Part shown: in pieces, positions 1-8,605 of the stretch
Numbering within the stretch: the stretch's first letter is position 1
Layout of the letters: each line of letters starts with the position of its first letter
Assembly (NCBI GenBank): GCA_964426355.1
Contig: CAYRRA010000003.1
Coordinates: 1-58,892, forward strand
Direction of reading: 5' to 3'
From: JAJFTV01 sp964426355
Lineage (GTDB): Bacteria > Chloroflexota > Anaerolineae > Anaerolineales > Anaerolineaceae
DNA length: 58,892 nt
Made by a program: the position numbers and the translations under genes
The notes under the pieces: model-generated
Databases searched by the model: none
What the model saw: only the letters and a program-made list of their open reading frames with translations
What the model was told of the DNA's origin: nothing

Positions 1-83
1 GCAAAGCAGAGATTGCCGAATTGATGGCGCTTCCGGGTATCACCGAGCAAATTGCTGCGGCATTGAAGGATGAACTGGAATAA
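1..83 (+). CDS. uvrC: C-terminal end of a helix-hairpin-helix protein, probably UvrC (partial)
   Basis: Only the last 26 codons are in the window, ending in TAA at 81-83; the gene starts upstream. The peptide contains a hairpin-helix signature (LMALPGITEQIAAAL) that resembles the second helix-hairpin-helix at the extreme C-terminus of UvrC, the excinuclease subunit that cuts both sides of a DNA lesion. The placement at the very end of the protein fits UvrC, but other HhH proteins end in a similar way. The frame is clear and the family call is an inference from a short motif. Confidence 0.5.
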   Translation, partial: KAEIAELMALPGITEQIAAALKDELE

Positions 84-170
84 ATTTTTTTCAAGGATTG
101 TGCCCGCCCACAAAAATGTTACAGGTTCAGCGGTATATGAAATTGACCAGTCTGCCCGCTCTACCTATAG

Positions 171-212
171 GGGTGCTGGGTGGGAATTAGATAAGATTGC
201 CCCGAATTGAGG
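171..212 (+). repeat. Diverged intergenic repeat, copy A
   Basis: About 35 of 42 positions match 56488-56528 with one single-base gap, in the same orientation. The shared core runs from a GGGTG-rich start to AATTGAGG. Both copies lie 65-90 bases after the stop codon of the upstream gene, in non-coding DNA. I do not recognise the family. The match was found by eye. Confidence 0.5.
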
Positions 213-338
213 CTAACATAAGCGAAATTGGGTGATTTTGGCACAGGGCACGAGCCATTTCCAGTGAAAAATTGTGGATTAAAGCGGACAGATATTGTCA
301 AATTTATATTGAGAATGGATGCAGGATTTAGAAATGCC

Positions 339-367
339 TTGCTCATACGGGATCTACGTGTTATAAT
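339..367 (+). promoter_or_regulatory. Promoter for rplS
   Basis: A perfect TATAAT at 362-367 is preceded directly by TGT (extended -10). A weak -35 (TTGCTC, 339-344) lies 17 bases upstream. The predicted start gives an rplS leader of roughly 85 bases. Confidence 0.6.
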
Positions 368-459
368 CTGCCGTCGCGTTAGTGCGGATGTTTCCGAAAT
401 AACCAGCATTTCATGCTGTGAAGCATCAAATATTCGAAACAAATGGTGAGGTTGCTACG

Positions 460-807
460 ATGAGTGAGCTGTTGAAAGCTGTTGAAGCTCCAGTAAATCC
501 AAATATCCCGGATTTGAAACCCGGAGATATTGTCAGTGTTCATGTGAAGATCACGGAAGGTAACCGGGAGCGCATCCAGGAATTTAAAGGAACGGTGTTA
601 TACGTTCGCAATAATGGAGTGAGTTCTACATTTACGGTACGGCGCATTGCCAGTAACGGTATTGGCGTTGAACGTATCTTCCTCACTCGTTCACCGCGCA
701 TCGATAAGGTGGTGGTGGAGCGGAGCAGCCAGGTACGCCGTGCACGGCTTTTCTATCTGCGTGAATTACGCGGTAAGAAAGCCCGCTTGAAACAAAAGTT
801 TTCTTAA
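460..807 (+). CDS. rplS: 50S ribosomal protein L19
   Basis: L19 sits at the interface of the two ribosomal subunits. The 115-aa product has the usual family length and carries typical L19 segments (LKPGDIVSVHVKI, IQEFKGTVL, GIGVERIF) and the basic C-terminal arm rich in Arg/Lys. I chose the ATG at 460 because GGTGAGG lies about 8 bases upstream and it gives the standard N-terminus; an in-frame ATG at 418 would add 14 unusual residues. The gene is apparently monocistronic, with its own promoter and a hairpin right after the stop. The common rpsP-rimM-trmD neighbours are absent. Confidence 0.96.
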   Translation: MSELLKAVEAPVNPNIPDLKPGDIVSVHVKITEGNRERIQEFKGTVLYVRNNGVSSTFTVRRIASNGIGVERIFLTRSPRIDKVVVERSSQVRRARLFYLRELRGKKARLKQKFS

Positions 808-827
808 TAATCTCCTTTTTTACGATA

Positions 828-868
828 ACAGGATGCAGCCCGGAAACAATTCGTGGGCTGTGTCTTGT
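828..868 (+). terminator. Intrinsic terminator of rplS
   Basis: A 14-base-pair stem (three G-U wobbles), ACAGGATGCAGCCC at 828-841 pairing with 855-868, starts 20 bases after the rplS stop. The trailing T-run is short and interrupted. Confidence 0.6.
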
Positions 869-903
869 TGTTTACTGAAACTATTTCTCTTCAGGAGGTT
901 GCT

Positions 904-1527
904 GTGCCTTTACCCGTAATCGGTGTCTCTAGTTTTCGCGATGCCATCGGCAGGCGCCCGATCCAGGGAACGACGCAAACGTATCTCAACGCTGTTTTGA
1001 AAGCGGGGGGGATACCTGTTTTGATCCCTGTTGATTTGCCGTCTGATACACTGCGTCAGATTGTCAACAGGCTGCAGGGGATTATTATGACCGGCGGACC
1101 GGACATTAATCCGGTGATCTACGGTGGAAGGCTGAGCCCCAATGTGAAGGGGATTGACCAGCTGCGTGATCAGACCGATGTGGAACTGGTAAGGCTGGCT
1201 TGTGAGTTGAAGAAACCCATCCTGGGTATTTGCCGCGGGTTCCAGATTATCAATGTTACTTTCGGTGGGGCATTGTACACCGAACTCAAAGGGCAGCATC
1301 CTGAAGTGCTGCATCATACCTGCTATCCCGGTCTACCATACGATTTGCTCTCGCACAGTGTCCGCCTGGAAAGTGGAAGCCTTCTGGCGCAAATCAGTGG
1401 TGCTGAAGAAATCCAGGTGAACAGCTTGCATCATCAGGGCGTTCGCAAGCTAGGGAATGGGTTGAAAGCGGTTGCATTTGCTCCAGATGGTCTTGTGGAA
1501 GGCGTGGAAATCCCCGATCATCCCTTT
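904..1527 (+). CDS. Peptidase C26 / gamma-glutamyl-gamma-aminobutyrate hydrolase-like protein, 5' part cut by gap
   Basis: This is a class I glutamine-amidotransferase-fold hydrolase of the C26 (PuuD-like) family, which cleaves gamma-glutamyl amide bonds. The nucleophile elbow LGICRGF carries the catalytic Cys. The GTG at 904 is chosen because AGGAGG sits 5 bases upstream (893-898) and the protein then begins like its paralog at 1791. The coding frame runs to DHPF and stops at the ten-N gap (1528-1537), just before the expected catalytic GVQWHPE. The sequence after the gap is in another frame and is not a continuation of this gene (see findings). Function in polyamine or peptide turnover is inferred from the family only. 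Confidence 0.85.
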
Positions 1528-1537
1528 NNNNNNNNNN
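1528..1537. other. Assembly gap (10 N)
   Basis: Ten consecutive N mark a scaffold join of unknown true length. It lies inside gamma-glutamyl hydrolase-like coding sequence. The homologous segment just before and just after the gap is present twice with different sequence. Confidence 0.95.
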
Positions 1538-1666
1538 GGAATTGAAGCAGTAGAACGACCTTTTGCTTTAGGTGTTCAATGGCATCCGGAACTGCTTCCG
1601 GATCATGCACCCAGCCAGGCATTGTTCAAGCGCCTGATTAAAGCAGCCATGAATACCCAACCATAG
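1538..1666 (+). CDS. Peptidase C26 family protein, 3' part after the gap
   Basis: Forty-two codons plus stop encode the C-terminus of a C26 hydrolase with the catalytic His-Glu motif GVQWHPE. The first nine residues (GIEAVERPF) align with GVEIPDHPF at the end of the fragment on the other side of the gap, so the same part of the fold occurs twice. This fragment therefore more likely belongs to a different paralog whose first ~200 codons are hidden in the gap. It is partial at its 5' end. Confidence 0.75.
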   Translation, partial: GIEAVERPFALGVQWHPELLPDHAPSQALFKRLIKAAMNTQP

Positions 1667-1790
1667 GCGAGCGCCAATTCTGGTATACTTTTTTTATTCG
1701 ATGGGAAGCATGTTTTCCCGGTTTGAAAATCAATAAGACAGGGCGGCATAGACTGCCCTGATGATCAAAACAGATAAAAGAGGTTGATTC

Positions 1791-2507
1791 ATGTCGAAAC
1801 CCGTTATCGGTGTCACAGCCTTCCGGCTGGATGAAGACCCCACTTTTCCAAAAGCAGCTCTTAACCAGGCTTATATCACCGCAGTGGAGAAAGCAGGCGG
1901 CATCCCCTTACTGATCCCCGTGGGGGTCACTTCGGCATTGTTGGATGACCTGATGGCACGCCTGGATGGCGTGCTGTTGACCGGTGGGGTGGATGTGAAC
2001 CCGGCTTATTACGGTGCTCCAATGCATCCCGAAATCACCGAACTGGATCTGGTCCGCGATGAGATGGAAATTGCATTGGTGAAATGGATGATTAAAGAGA
2101 AAAAACCCTTCCTGGGCATCTGCCGCGGGTTTGAAGTGATTAACGTGGCTTTAGGGGGCTCCCTTTACACACATATCAGCGACCAGCTTGAAGATGCGCT
2201 GCATCATCCTTGTTTTGGACTGCCGCGCAACCTGCTCTCGCACAGCGTGGAGGTTGAGGTGGGTAGCCGGTTGGCAACGATCTTGGGTGAGGGCGAAAGC
2301 TGGGTCAACAGCCTTCATCATCAAGGCGTGCGCAACCTGGCACCGGTCTTGAAGGCAGTAGCAGTCGCCCCGGATGGATTGGTGGAAGGTCTGGAGTTGG
2401 AGGATCACCCCTTTGCGCTGGGTGTCCAATGGCATCCAGAAGAATTGATTGACCAGCCGAAGATGCTTGCGCTTTTCCAGGCGCTTGTAAATGCTTCAGT
2501 TCATTAA
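1791..2507 (+). CDS. Peptidase C26 / gamma-glutamyl-gamma-aminobutyrate hydrolase-like protein
   Basis: This complete 238-aa paralog of the gapped genes upstream keeps the nucleophile Cys in LGICRGF (near residue 113) and the His-Glu pair in GVQWHPEE near the C-terminus. It is a predicted cytosolic hydrolase of gamma-glutamyl amides. The ATG at 1791 follows AGAGGTTG at a normal distance. A small hairpin (1739-1760) and a TATACT box at about 1684-1689 upstream suggest its own transcript. Tandem copies with moderate divergence suggest an old duplication with specialised substrates. Exact substrate cannot be read from the sequence. Confidence 0.9.
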   Translation: MSKPVIGVTAFRLDEDPTFPKAALNQAYITAVEKAGGIPLLIPVGVTSALLDDLMARLDGVLLTGGVDVNPAYYGAPMHPEITELDLVRDEMEIALVKWMIKEKKPFLGICRGFEVINVALGGSLYTHISDQLEDALHHPCFGLPRNLLSHSVEVEVGSRLATILGEGESWVNSLHHQGVRNLAPVLKAVAVAPDGLVEGLELEDHPFALGVQWHPEELIDQPKMLALFQALVNASVH

Positions 2508-2556
2508 TTGCAAGTATCATCAGTATGCGTTCTGATGAACGGAAAGAGCAGGGTTT

Positions 2557-3084
2557 ATGCCTGAAAAAGAGATTGAACTCGATCCGGTAGACCATATCAC
2601 CACGGATGCCATCGGCGCTCCGGGGAAACGCGTTTTCTATTTGCAGGCATGGAAGGGTAGCCGCACAATAACGCTCCTTGTCGAAAAATTCCAGGTGGAA
2701 TCCATGTCTTTGGGTGTGCAGCAGTTCCTGGAGGATCTTTCTCGGCGTTTTCCTCTGCTTGAAATCGCTTCACCTGAATTTGATGAGAATAAAATGCATA
2801 TCCAACCCCCGGTCGATCCACTCTTCAGGGCGGGGGACCTGGGTCTTTCGTATGACATTGATCGCGACCTGGTGGCACTGATTGTGCGTGAGGCGGTTGT
2901 GGGTGAAAAATCACCTGAAGATGCCACTGAAGTGCGCCTCCACTGCACCCGCTCGCAAATCAACGCAATGGCACATTGGGGGATGGAGGTCATCCGCCGT
3001 GGAAGACCCATTTGCCCTTATTGTGGTGAACCCATTGATCCTGCCGGTCATTTTTGCCCAAAGAAAAACGGAAAACATGCCTGA
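2557..3084 (+). CDS. DUF3090 family protein
   Basis: This 175-aa protein matches the DUF3090 (SCO1665-like) family: the N-terminal RVFYLQAWKGSRTITLLVEK segment, a central acidic region, and a C-terminal zinc-finger-like tail (CPYCGEPIDPAGHFCP) with three Cys and a nearby His. The function is unknown. In Actinobacteria members of this family lie next to SCO1664-type genes and mycothiol-related genes. Here the SCO1664-type gene follows after 22 bases, so the pairing is kept, but no mycothiol gene is seen. The ATG at 2557 follows GAGCAGGG. Confidence 0.88.
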   Translation: MPEKEIELDPVDHITTDAIGAPGKRVFYLQAWKGSRTITLLVEKFQVESMSLGVQQFLEDLSRRFPLLEIASPEFDENKMHIQPPVDPLFRAGDLGLSYDIDRDLVALIVREAVVGEKSPEDATEVRLHCTRSQINAMAHWGMEVIRRGRPICPYCGEPIDPAGHFCPKKNGKHA

Positions 3085-3106
3085 CCGATTTATTGGTTGA
3101 GCTGCG

Positions 3107-3835
3107 GTGGACGCGTTAGCCAAAGAACAACTGCTTGAAAATCTGCAAAAGGGTGAGATGTCTTTGCAGGGTCAGTTTGTTTTAGGCTCCAATGCGACCC
3201 TGTTTGTTTCCATTAAATCCCCAACCAAACCCATCCACGCGGTATACAAACCCGAACGCGGTGAACGTCCGCTTTGGGACTTTCCGCATAGAAGCCTGGA
3301 AAAAAGAGAAGTAGCAGCATTTCTGGTTTCGGAGGCGTTGGGGTGGGAGCTTGTCCCGCCGGTGGTGTATCGGCTGGATGCCCCTTTTGGTCCGGGTTCT
3401 GTCCAGGTCTTTATCGAACATGATCCCAATTATCATTTTTTCAATTTCTCCGAGGAAGATATCGCACGGTTGCGACCCACGGCAGTTTTTGATTTATTGG
3501 TGAACAATGCTGACCGCAAAGGCGGGCACATCATCAAGGATGCAGAGGGTCATATCTGGCTGATCGATCATGGGCTTTGTTTTCACCAACAGGCGAAACT
3601 GCGAACCGTTCTTTGGGATTTTGCAGGTGAAGATATTCCCGCTGGGCTGCTGAAAGACCTTGAACATTTCTCCCAGGCGCTGCAAACCGACTTTACGCTT
3701 CAAGGGAAACTGATGGAATTACTGCTGCCGGAAGAGATTCAGGCTCTGTTCGTGCGAACGCAGCGCCTGCTGCGTGAGCCGTTATTTCCCTACCCCGATG
3801 AGCAAACACGCCAGTTTCCTTTTCCTCCCCTCTGA
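3107..3835 (+). CDS. SCO1664 family kinase-like protein
   Basis: The 242-aa product resembles the SCO1664 family, which has a PI3/PI4-kinase or HipA-like fold. Visible signatures are VYKPERGERPLWDFP near residue 45, a catalytic-loop-like NNADRKGGH and a metal-binding DFG-like WLIDHGLCF. The substrate is unknown. The GTG start at 3107 is chosen because it is the first start after the DUF3090 stop and gives a full N-terminus, though the ribosome-binding site is weak. Translational coupling with the upstream DUF3090 gene (22-base gap) is plausible. Confidence 0.85.
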   Translation: MDALAKEQLLENLQKGEMSLQGQFVLGSNATLFVSIKSPTKPIHAVYKPERGERPLWDFPHRSLEKREVAAFLVSEALGWELVPPVVYRLDAPFGPGSVQVFIEHDPNYHFFNFSEEDIARLRPTAVFDLLVNNADRKGGHIIKDAEGHIWLIDHGLCFHQQAKLRTVLWDFAGEDIPAGLLKDLEHFSQALQTDFTLQGKLMELLLPEEIQALFVRTQRLLREPLFPYPDEQTRQFPFPPL

Positions 3836-3918
3836 ATAGAACCGCAGTTTTTCCGGCGAATATGCCGTTCTAAGTTACAATTGTTGCTGAAGTCTCTTTT
3901 TACCGGAGGAGTGCGAAT

Positions 3919-4947
3919 ATGGTCGATATTGCCTTTGCCCTGGTTGGGTTTGGAAATGTAGGTAAGGCTTTGATCCGCTTGCTAAAGCATAAAGAGGAGC
4001 TGCTGCAATCCCAGTATGGTCTGCACTTCCGGGTAACCGGAGTGGCAACCAGCCGGCATGGAATGGCAATTGATCCGGAAGGATTGGACGCCGAAAGGCT
4101 GCTGTCTGTGCATGATTTAAGCACCCTGTCCAGAGAAACCGCGCCAACCTCCGTTCTGGAATTTATCCAACGCTGCCCGGCAGATGTGCTGTTTGAAAAC
4201 TCACCGGTGAACCACGAGGACGGTCAGCCTGCCATCGATCACATTCGAGCGGGTTTGCAGCGTGGCATGCATGTGATTACAGCAAATAAGGGACCGGTAG
4301 TACATGCTTATGCAGAGCTGATGGCATTGGCAGCCAGCCATGGAGTGAAGTTTAAATTTGAATCCACTGTGATGGATGGAGCGCCCATCTTTTCGCTCTT
4401 TCAAAACCCTTTGCCGCTGGTTGAACTGGAAGGGTTTCACGGGGTGCTCAATTCTTGTACCAACCTCATCTTGGAGCGAATGGGGACCGGCGAGAGCTTT
4501 GCAGAAGCGGTGACATACGCGCAATCGATTGGTATCGCCGAGACGGATCCCAGCGAAGATATCGATGGTTGGGATGCAGCAGTGAAGACCGCCGCGCTGG
4601 CGACCGTGCTGATGAATGCCCCCATGACTCCGCAGATGGTGGATCGAACCGGTATTCGTGGCGTGAACCCTGAAATGATTGCTGAAGCAGCAAAAGCAGG
4701 TGAACGCTGGAAACTGGTCTGCCGGGCATTTCGCGAAGGCGGGAAAGTATGTGCCGTGGTGGCGCCGCAGCGCGTTGCTCCAGATTCGCCTTTGTTTGCA
4801 ATCAATGGCACCAGTTCCTATGTGCAGTTTGAGAGTGATGTTTTACCGGGTTTGGGAATTGTGGAGAGCGATCCCGGTCCCGAAACGACCGCATACGGTT
4901 TGCTGGCAGACCTGATCCGGGCTTTACAGGAGGCAGGGACAATTTAA
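3919..4947 (+). CDS. hom: Homoserine dehydrogenase
   Basis: The enzyme reduces aspartate semialdehyde to homoserine in threonine and methionine synthesis. The 342-aa protein has the N-terminal nucleotide-binding motif ALVGFGNVGKALI, the family segment ANKGPV near residue 123 and a catalytic region rich in conserved Asp/Glu (ETDPSEDIDGWDAAVK). It lacks the C-terminal ACT domain found in threonine-feedback-regulated forms. The ATG at 3919 follows GGAGGAG. Its stop overlaps the start of folK-folP by one base (TAATG), so the two are translationally coupled. Confidence 0.95.
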   Translation: MVDIAFALVGFGNVGKALIRLLKHKEELLQSQYGLHFRVTGVATSRHGMAIDPEGLDAERLLSVHDLSTLSRETAPTSVLEFIQRCPADVLFENSPVNHEDGQPAIDHIRAGLQRGMHVITANKGPVVHAYAELMALAASHGVKFKFESTVMDGAPIFSLFQNPLPLVELEGFHGVLNSCTNLILERMGTGESFAEAVTYAQSIGIAETDPSEDIDGWDAAVKTAALATVLMNAPMTPQMVDRTGIRGVNPEMIAEAAKAGERWKLVCRAFREGGKVCAVVAPQRVAPDSPLFAINGTSSYVQFESDVLPGLGIVESDPGPETTAYGLLADLIRALQEAGTI

Positions 4948-6311
4948 TGAAAACAGTCTATCTTTCTACCGGCAGCAACCTGAACGACCGGCAGGGAAAC
5001 CTTAACAACGCAATTCGGTTGCTGGATAGCCATACCAATATCCGCGTTTGTCGTGTTTCGAGTGTGTATGAGACAGAACCGTGGGGGTATGCCGACCAAC
5101 CTGCTTTCCTCAACCAGATTGTTGAAATTGAGACGGACTTAGCTCCATTGGACTTACTGCGCGCGTTGAAAGCTCTGGAGAAAGAGGCAGGACGGGTTCC
5201 AACTTTTAAATATGGTCCGCGCGTGATGGATGTGGACATTATCTTTTACGGCGGTGAAATTTTTGAGGGCGAAAACCTGTCCATCCCGCACCCCCAGCTT
5301 GAACAGCGCGCGTTTGTACTCGTCCCGCTGGCAGAACTGGCAGGAGATTTCTTGCATCCCAGGACCGGGCAAAGTGTGAAGGAATTGATGCGAGCAATTG
5401 ATACCAGCGGGGTGAAATTGTGGTCTGCAACCGGCAAAAGCGATGCAAAAAGAGGTTTTCCTCTTAACTGGGGCAGCCGAACTTATGTGATGGGTATCCT
5501 GAACATCACCCCTGACAGCTTCTCCGGAGATGGATTGCTGCGGGGAGAAAACTATCTCGATGATGTCATGCAGCAGGCGCATTGTTTTGTTTCAAGCGGC
5601 GCAGATATCCTGGATATCGGCGCTGAGAGCACCCGTCCTGGGGCGCAGGCTGTTCCAGCCGATGACGAGATCATTCGAACATTGAACGTCATCCGGTCTC
5701 TGAGAGTTGAATTTCCCGATGTGATCCTGTCGATTGATACCTACAAAGCATCGGTGGCGCAGGTGGCACTTAAAGCTGGAGCAGATTGGATTAACGATGT
5801 TTGGGGTCTGCGCGCTGATGAACAAATGGCGAATCTTGCTGGAGACCTGGGCGTTCCGTTGGTTTTAATGCACAACCGCAGCCGCCCTGCAGATGTCAGT
5901 TTACAACAGCGCCTTGGGGGGCGCTATGTTGGCGTGGATTATGACAATTTGATTGAGGATGTGAAGCGCGAACTGATGGTGAGTGTTAACATGGCGCACA
6001 GTGCAGGGGTGCGTGATGAAAACATCATCCTCGATCCCGGGATTGGTTTTGGCAAGACCGTGGAGCAAAACCTGGAACTGCTTGACCGGTTGGGTGAAAT
6101 CCGTGCCCTGGGTTTCCCGGTCCTCTTGGGTTCCTCACGAAAATCCTTTATCGGTTACACACTGGATTTGCCGCCCGACCAGCGTATTGAGGGAACCGCT
6201 GCCAGCGTGGCGGTGGGTATTGCACGCGGTGCCGATATAATCCGTGTGCACGATGTAGAATTTATGGTTCGGGTAGCGCGCATGACCGATGCCATTGTTC
6301 GGCGAAAATAG
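4947..6311 (+). CDS. folKP: Bifunctional HPPK-dihydropteroate synthase (FolK-FolP fusion)
   Basis: One 454-aa chain joins two consecutive steps of folate synthesis. Residues 1 to ~165 are 6-hydroxymethyl-dihydropterin pyrophosphokinase (LSTGSNLNDR, RVMDVDIIFYG, IPHPQLEQRAFVLVPL). From ~178 on it is dihydropteroate synthase (MGILNITPDSFSGDG, DIGAESTRPGA, SIDTYK, LDPGIGFGKT, LLGSSRKSFIG). All core motifs look intact in both halves. A linker of about 12 residues separates the domains. The start overlaps the hom stop by one base. No other folate genes are adjacent. Confidence 0.95.
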   Translation: MKTVYLSTGSNLNDRQGNLNNAIRLLDSHTNIRVCRVSSVYETEPWGYADQPAFLNQIVEIETDLAPLDLLRALKALEKEAGRVPTFKYGPRVMDVDIIFYGGEIFEGENLSIPHPQLEQRAFVLVPLAELAGDFLHPRTGQSVKELMRAIDTSGVKLWSATGKSDAKRGFPLNWGSRTYVMGILNITPDSFSGDGLLRGENYLDDVMQQAHCFVSSGADILDIGAESTRPGAQAVPADDEIIRTLNVIRSLRVEFPDVILSIDTYKASVAQVALKAGADWINDVWGLRADEQMANLAGDLGVPLVLMHNRSRPADVSLQQRLGGRYVGVDYDNLIEDVKRELMVSVNMAHSAGVRDENIILDPGIGFGKTVEQNLELLDRLGEIRALGFPVLLGSSRKSFIGYTLDLPPDQRIEGTAASVAVGIARGADIIRVHDVEFMVRVARMTDAIVRRK

Positions 6312-6391
6312 CGGTTTTTTGGGAGTGCAACCCTGGTTGCTGAAACCAGGCAATGAAGAATTCTGAAACAAAATGGGAGAATAGCAAAATC

Positions 6392-8602
6392 ATGGGTCAC
6401 TCAATCAGTGAAAAACCTTCTCAAAAGAGGTATATAACTGTCGATGATGCTGCTGCGCGCCCGGCTCCAGGTATGGCTGCTCCGGGTTCACTGCAATTCA
6501 GCCCGGATGGCAGTTTGGTGACTTATCTGTTCAGTGCAGAAGGCAGCCTTAAGCAAAGCCTGTTTGCACTGGATATAAAAACCGGGGAACGACGTTTACT
6601 GGCGGAAGCTCCTGGAGGAGGTACCCGGGAGGGTCATCTTTCGACCGAAGAAGAATTACTGCGCGAACGCATGCGCCAGCTTACTGTGGGTATCACCCAA
6701 TACGCCTGGGATCCGCAGCAGGGACGGATTTTGGTTCCCTTGCAGGGCGATCTGTACATCCTCGATCAGCCGGGGAAAGACCTGCGCAAGCTGTTCACCT
6801 GCCAGGGGAAACCAGCCCAGGATGCGCGTTTTTCGCCTGATGGACGTTTTGTGGCGTTTGTTCAGGACGCAGAGATCTATATTCTGCCAGTCGAAGGAGG
6901 CGAGGCACGCCAGCTTACCTACGGAGCGCGAGGAACCGGCAAAACGCATGGACTGGCTGAATATGTCGCTCAGGAGGAAATGAGACGCTTGCGTGGTTTT
7001 TGGTGGTCGCTGGATAGTCGCATGATTGCATTCACCGAGGTGGATGAAACGCATATCCCGGTCTATCGCATCATGCATCAGGGCAAAGATGAGGTGGGTG
7101 AAAGCGCACAGGAAGACCATCGCTTTCCGTTTGCCGGCGCCGAAAACGCGCACGTGAGGTTGGGTGTGATCCCGGCTTCTGGTGGTGAACCGGTCTGGAT
7201 GGATTACAGCACGGAGGAATATGAATACCTGGCGAGCGTCGACTGGCTTCCGGACGGCAGCCTGGCTGCACAGTTGGAGAATCGCGCCCAAAGTGAACTG
7301 GTGCTGGTTCGATTCGACCCGCTGACGGGCAAACGCAGCTTGCTACTCACCGAGACCAGCGATATCTGGATCAACCTGCATGATTTGTTCAAGCCGCTCA
7401 AAATGAACCTTGAGGGTAAAAGCCAATGTTATATTTGGGGATCAGAACGAAGTGGCTTCCAACACCTCTATGTGTACGATGTACAAGCCGGTTTGGTGCG
7501 CCAGTTGACCGATGGTGAATGGATGGTGGATACCCTTTGTGGGGTGGATGAAGAGAACGGACAGGTATACTTCCTGGGTACACGCGATGACCCGCGTGAA
7601 TGTCATCTCTATACGATCTCATTGCTGGGCGGTGAGGTACACCGCATCAGCCGTGAAAAGGGTATGCACCAGGTTGTGCTGGACAAAGACAAGAAAAGAT
7701 ATATAGATGTCTTTGCCAGCCTGGAGCAGCCAATGTCGGTGAGTGTTAATTCAGTGCAGGATGGTAGCCAGGTTCACCTGCTGTACAGCAGCCAGGACCC
7801 CCGGCTGAATGAGCTGGAACTGGTGCAGCCAGAATTAATCGAAATGAAGAATCGCGACGGTGTTTTGCTCTACGGAGCGCTGTTCCGTCCACCGGCGTCT
7901 TTTGGCGAAGGTCCTTTTCCATTGATTGTCAGTGTTTACGGCGGTCCACATGCTCAGCGCGTGGTGAACCATTGGCAGCTCACCGCATCCATGCAGGAGC
8001 AGTATCTTGCCGGTCTGGGTTTTCTAGTCTTCCGACTGGATAACTGCGGTAGTGCACGGCGTGGTCTGGCTTTTGAAGGGGTGCTCCGTCATCGGATGGG
8101 GCAGGCAGAGGTGCAGGACCAGGTGGATGGCATACGTTACCTGGTGGAGCGCGGTTTGGCTGACCCGCAGCGCGTGGGTGTGTTCGGTTGGAGTTATGGC
8201 GGTTATATGTCATTGATGTGCCTGTTGCAAGAGCCTGACATTTTCAAAGCAGCAGCGGCTGGTGCACCGGTAACGCATTATGACGGGTATGACACGCATT
8301 ATACAGAACGGTACATGAGCACACCGCAGTTGAACCCCGAGGGATACCATCGCGGCAGTGTCATGCCGTATGTAAAAAACCTAAAGGGTGATTTGCTCCT
8401 GATCCACGGCTTGATTGATGAGAATGTGCATTTCCGCCATACAGCGCGCCTGGTTAACGCCCTCATCGCTGCCGACAAACCATTCGATTTGCTGCTGCTG
8501 CCGGATTCGCGCCACATGGTCCGTAAACCACAAGATGTGCGCTATATGCTCAAACGCATGGGCGAACATTTCCTGAAGAGCCTGACAGAACAAAGCTGCT
8601 GA
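6392..8602 (+). CDS. S9 family prolyl oligopeptidase / dipeptidyl-peptidase IV-like
   Basis: This serine peptidase has an N-terminal beta-propeller of TolB/DPP-IV type (repeated SPDGxxV strands) and a C-terminal alpha/beta-hydrolase domain. The triad is visible: Ser in GWSYGGYMSL, Asp in LIHGLIDENVHF and His in PDSRHMV. There is no signal peptide, so it is probably cytosolic and acts on short peptides. I prefer the ATG at 6392 (736 aa), with GGGAG 12 bases upstream; the ATG at 6353 would add 13 polar residues and has a weaker site. It is followed after 3 bases by the DNA glycosylase gene. Confidence 0.92.
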   Translation: MGHSISEKPSQKRYITVDDAAARPAPGMAAPGSLQFSPDGSLVTYLFSAEGSLKQSLFALDIKTGERRLLAEAPGGGTREGHLSTEEELLRERMRQLTVGITQYAWDPQQGRILVPLQGDLYILDQPGKDLRKLFTCQGKPAQDARFSPDGRFVAFVQDAEIYILPVEGGEARQLTYGARGTGKTHGLAEYVAQEEMRRLRGFWWSLDSRMIAFTEVDETHIPVYRIMHQGKDEVGESAQEDHRFPFAGAENAHVRLGVIPASGGEPVWMDYSTEEYEYLASVDWLPDGSLAAQLENRAQSELVLVRFDPLTGKRSLLLTETSDIWINLHDLFKPLKMNLEGKSQCYIWGSERSGFQHLYVYDVQAGLVRQLTDGEWMVDTLCGVDEENGQVYFLGTRDDPRECHLYTISLLGGEVHRISREKGMHQVVLDKDKKRYIDVFASLEQPMSVSVNSVQDGSQVHLLYSSQDPRLNELELVQPELIEMKNRDGVLLYGALFRPPASFGEGPFPLIVSVYGGPHAQRVVNHWQLTASMQEQYLAGLGFLVFRLDNCGSARRGLAFEGVLRHRMGQAEVQDQVDGIRYLVERGLADPQRVGVFGWSYGGYMSLMCLLQEPDIFKAAAAGAPVTHYDGYDTHYTERYMSTPQLNPEGYHRGSVMPYVKNLKGDLLLIHGLIDENVHFRHTARLVNALIAADKPFDLLLLPDSRHMVRKPQDVRYMLKRMGEHFLKSLTEQSC

Positions 8603-8605
8603 GGT

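Larger units (their letters stand above)
84..459. other. Intergenic region upstream of rplS
   Basis: This 376-base stretch holds no convincing gene. It contains a 42-base element at 171-212 with a diverged copy near the other end of the window (56488-56528), and the rplS promoter at 339-367. An open frame on the minus strand across 161-442 has no ribosome-binding site or recognisable domain and is probably chance. Confidence 0.6.

Noticed and set aside
171..184. Possible G-quadruplex (GGG runs) in the repeat
   Set aside because: Only three GGG runs occur in each copy, so an intramolecular quadruplex is not supported.
161..442. 93-aa open frame on the minus strand before rplS
   Set aside because: No ribosome-binding site and no domain; it overlaps the rplS promoter and the repeat.
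6656..7291. 211-aa open frame antisense to the S9 peptidase gene
   Set aside because: It lies wholly within a well-supported gene on the other strand, without start context or motifs.
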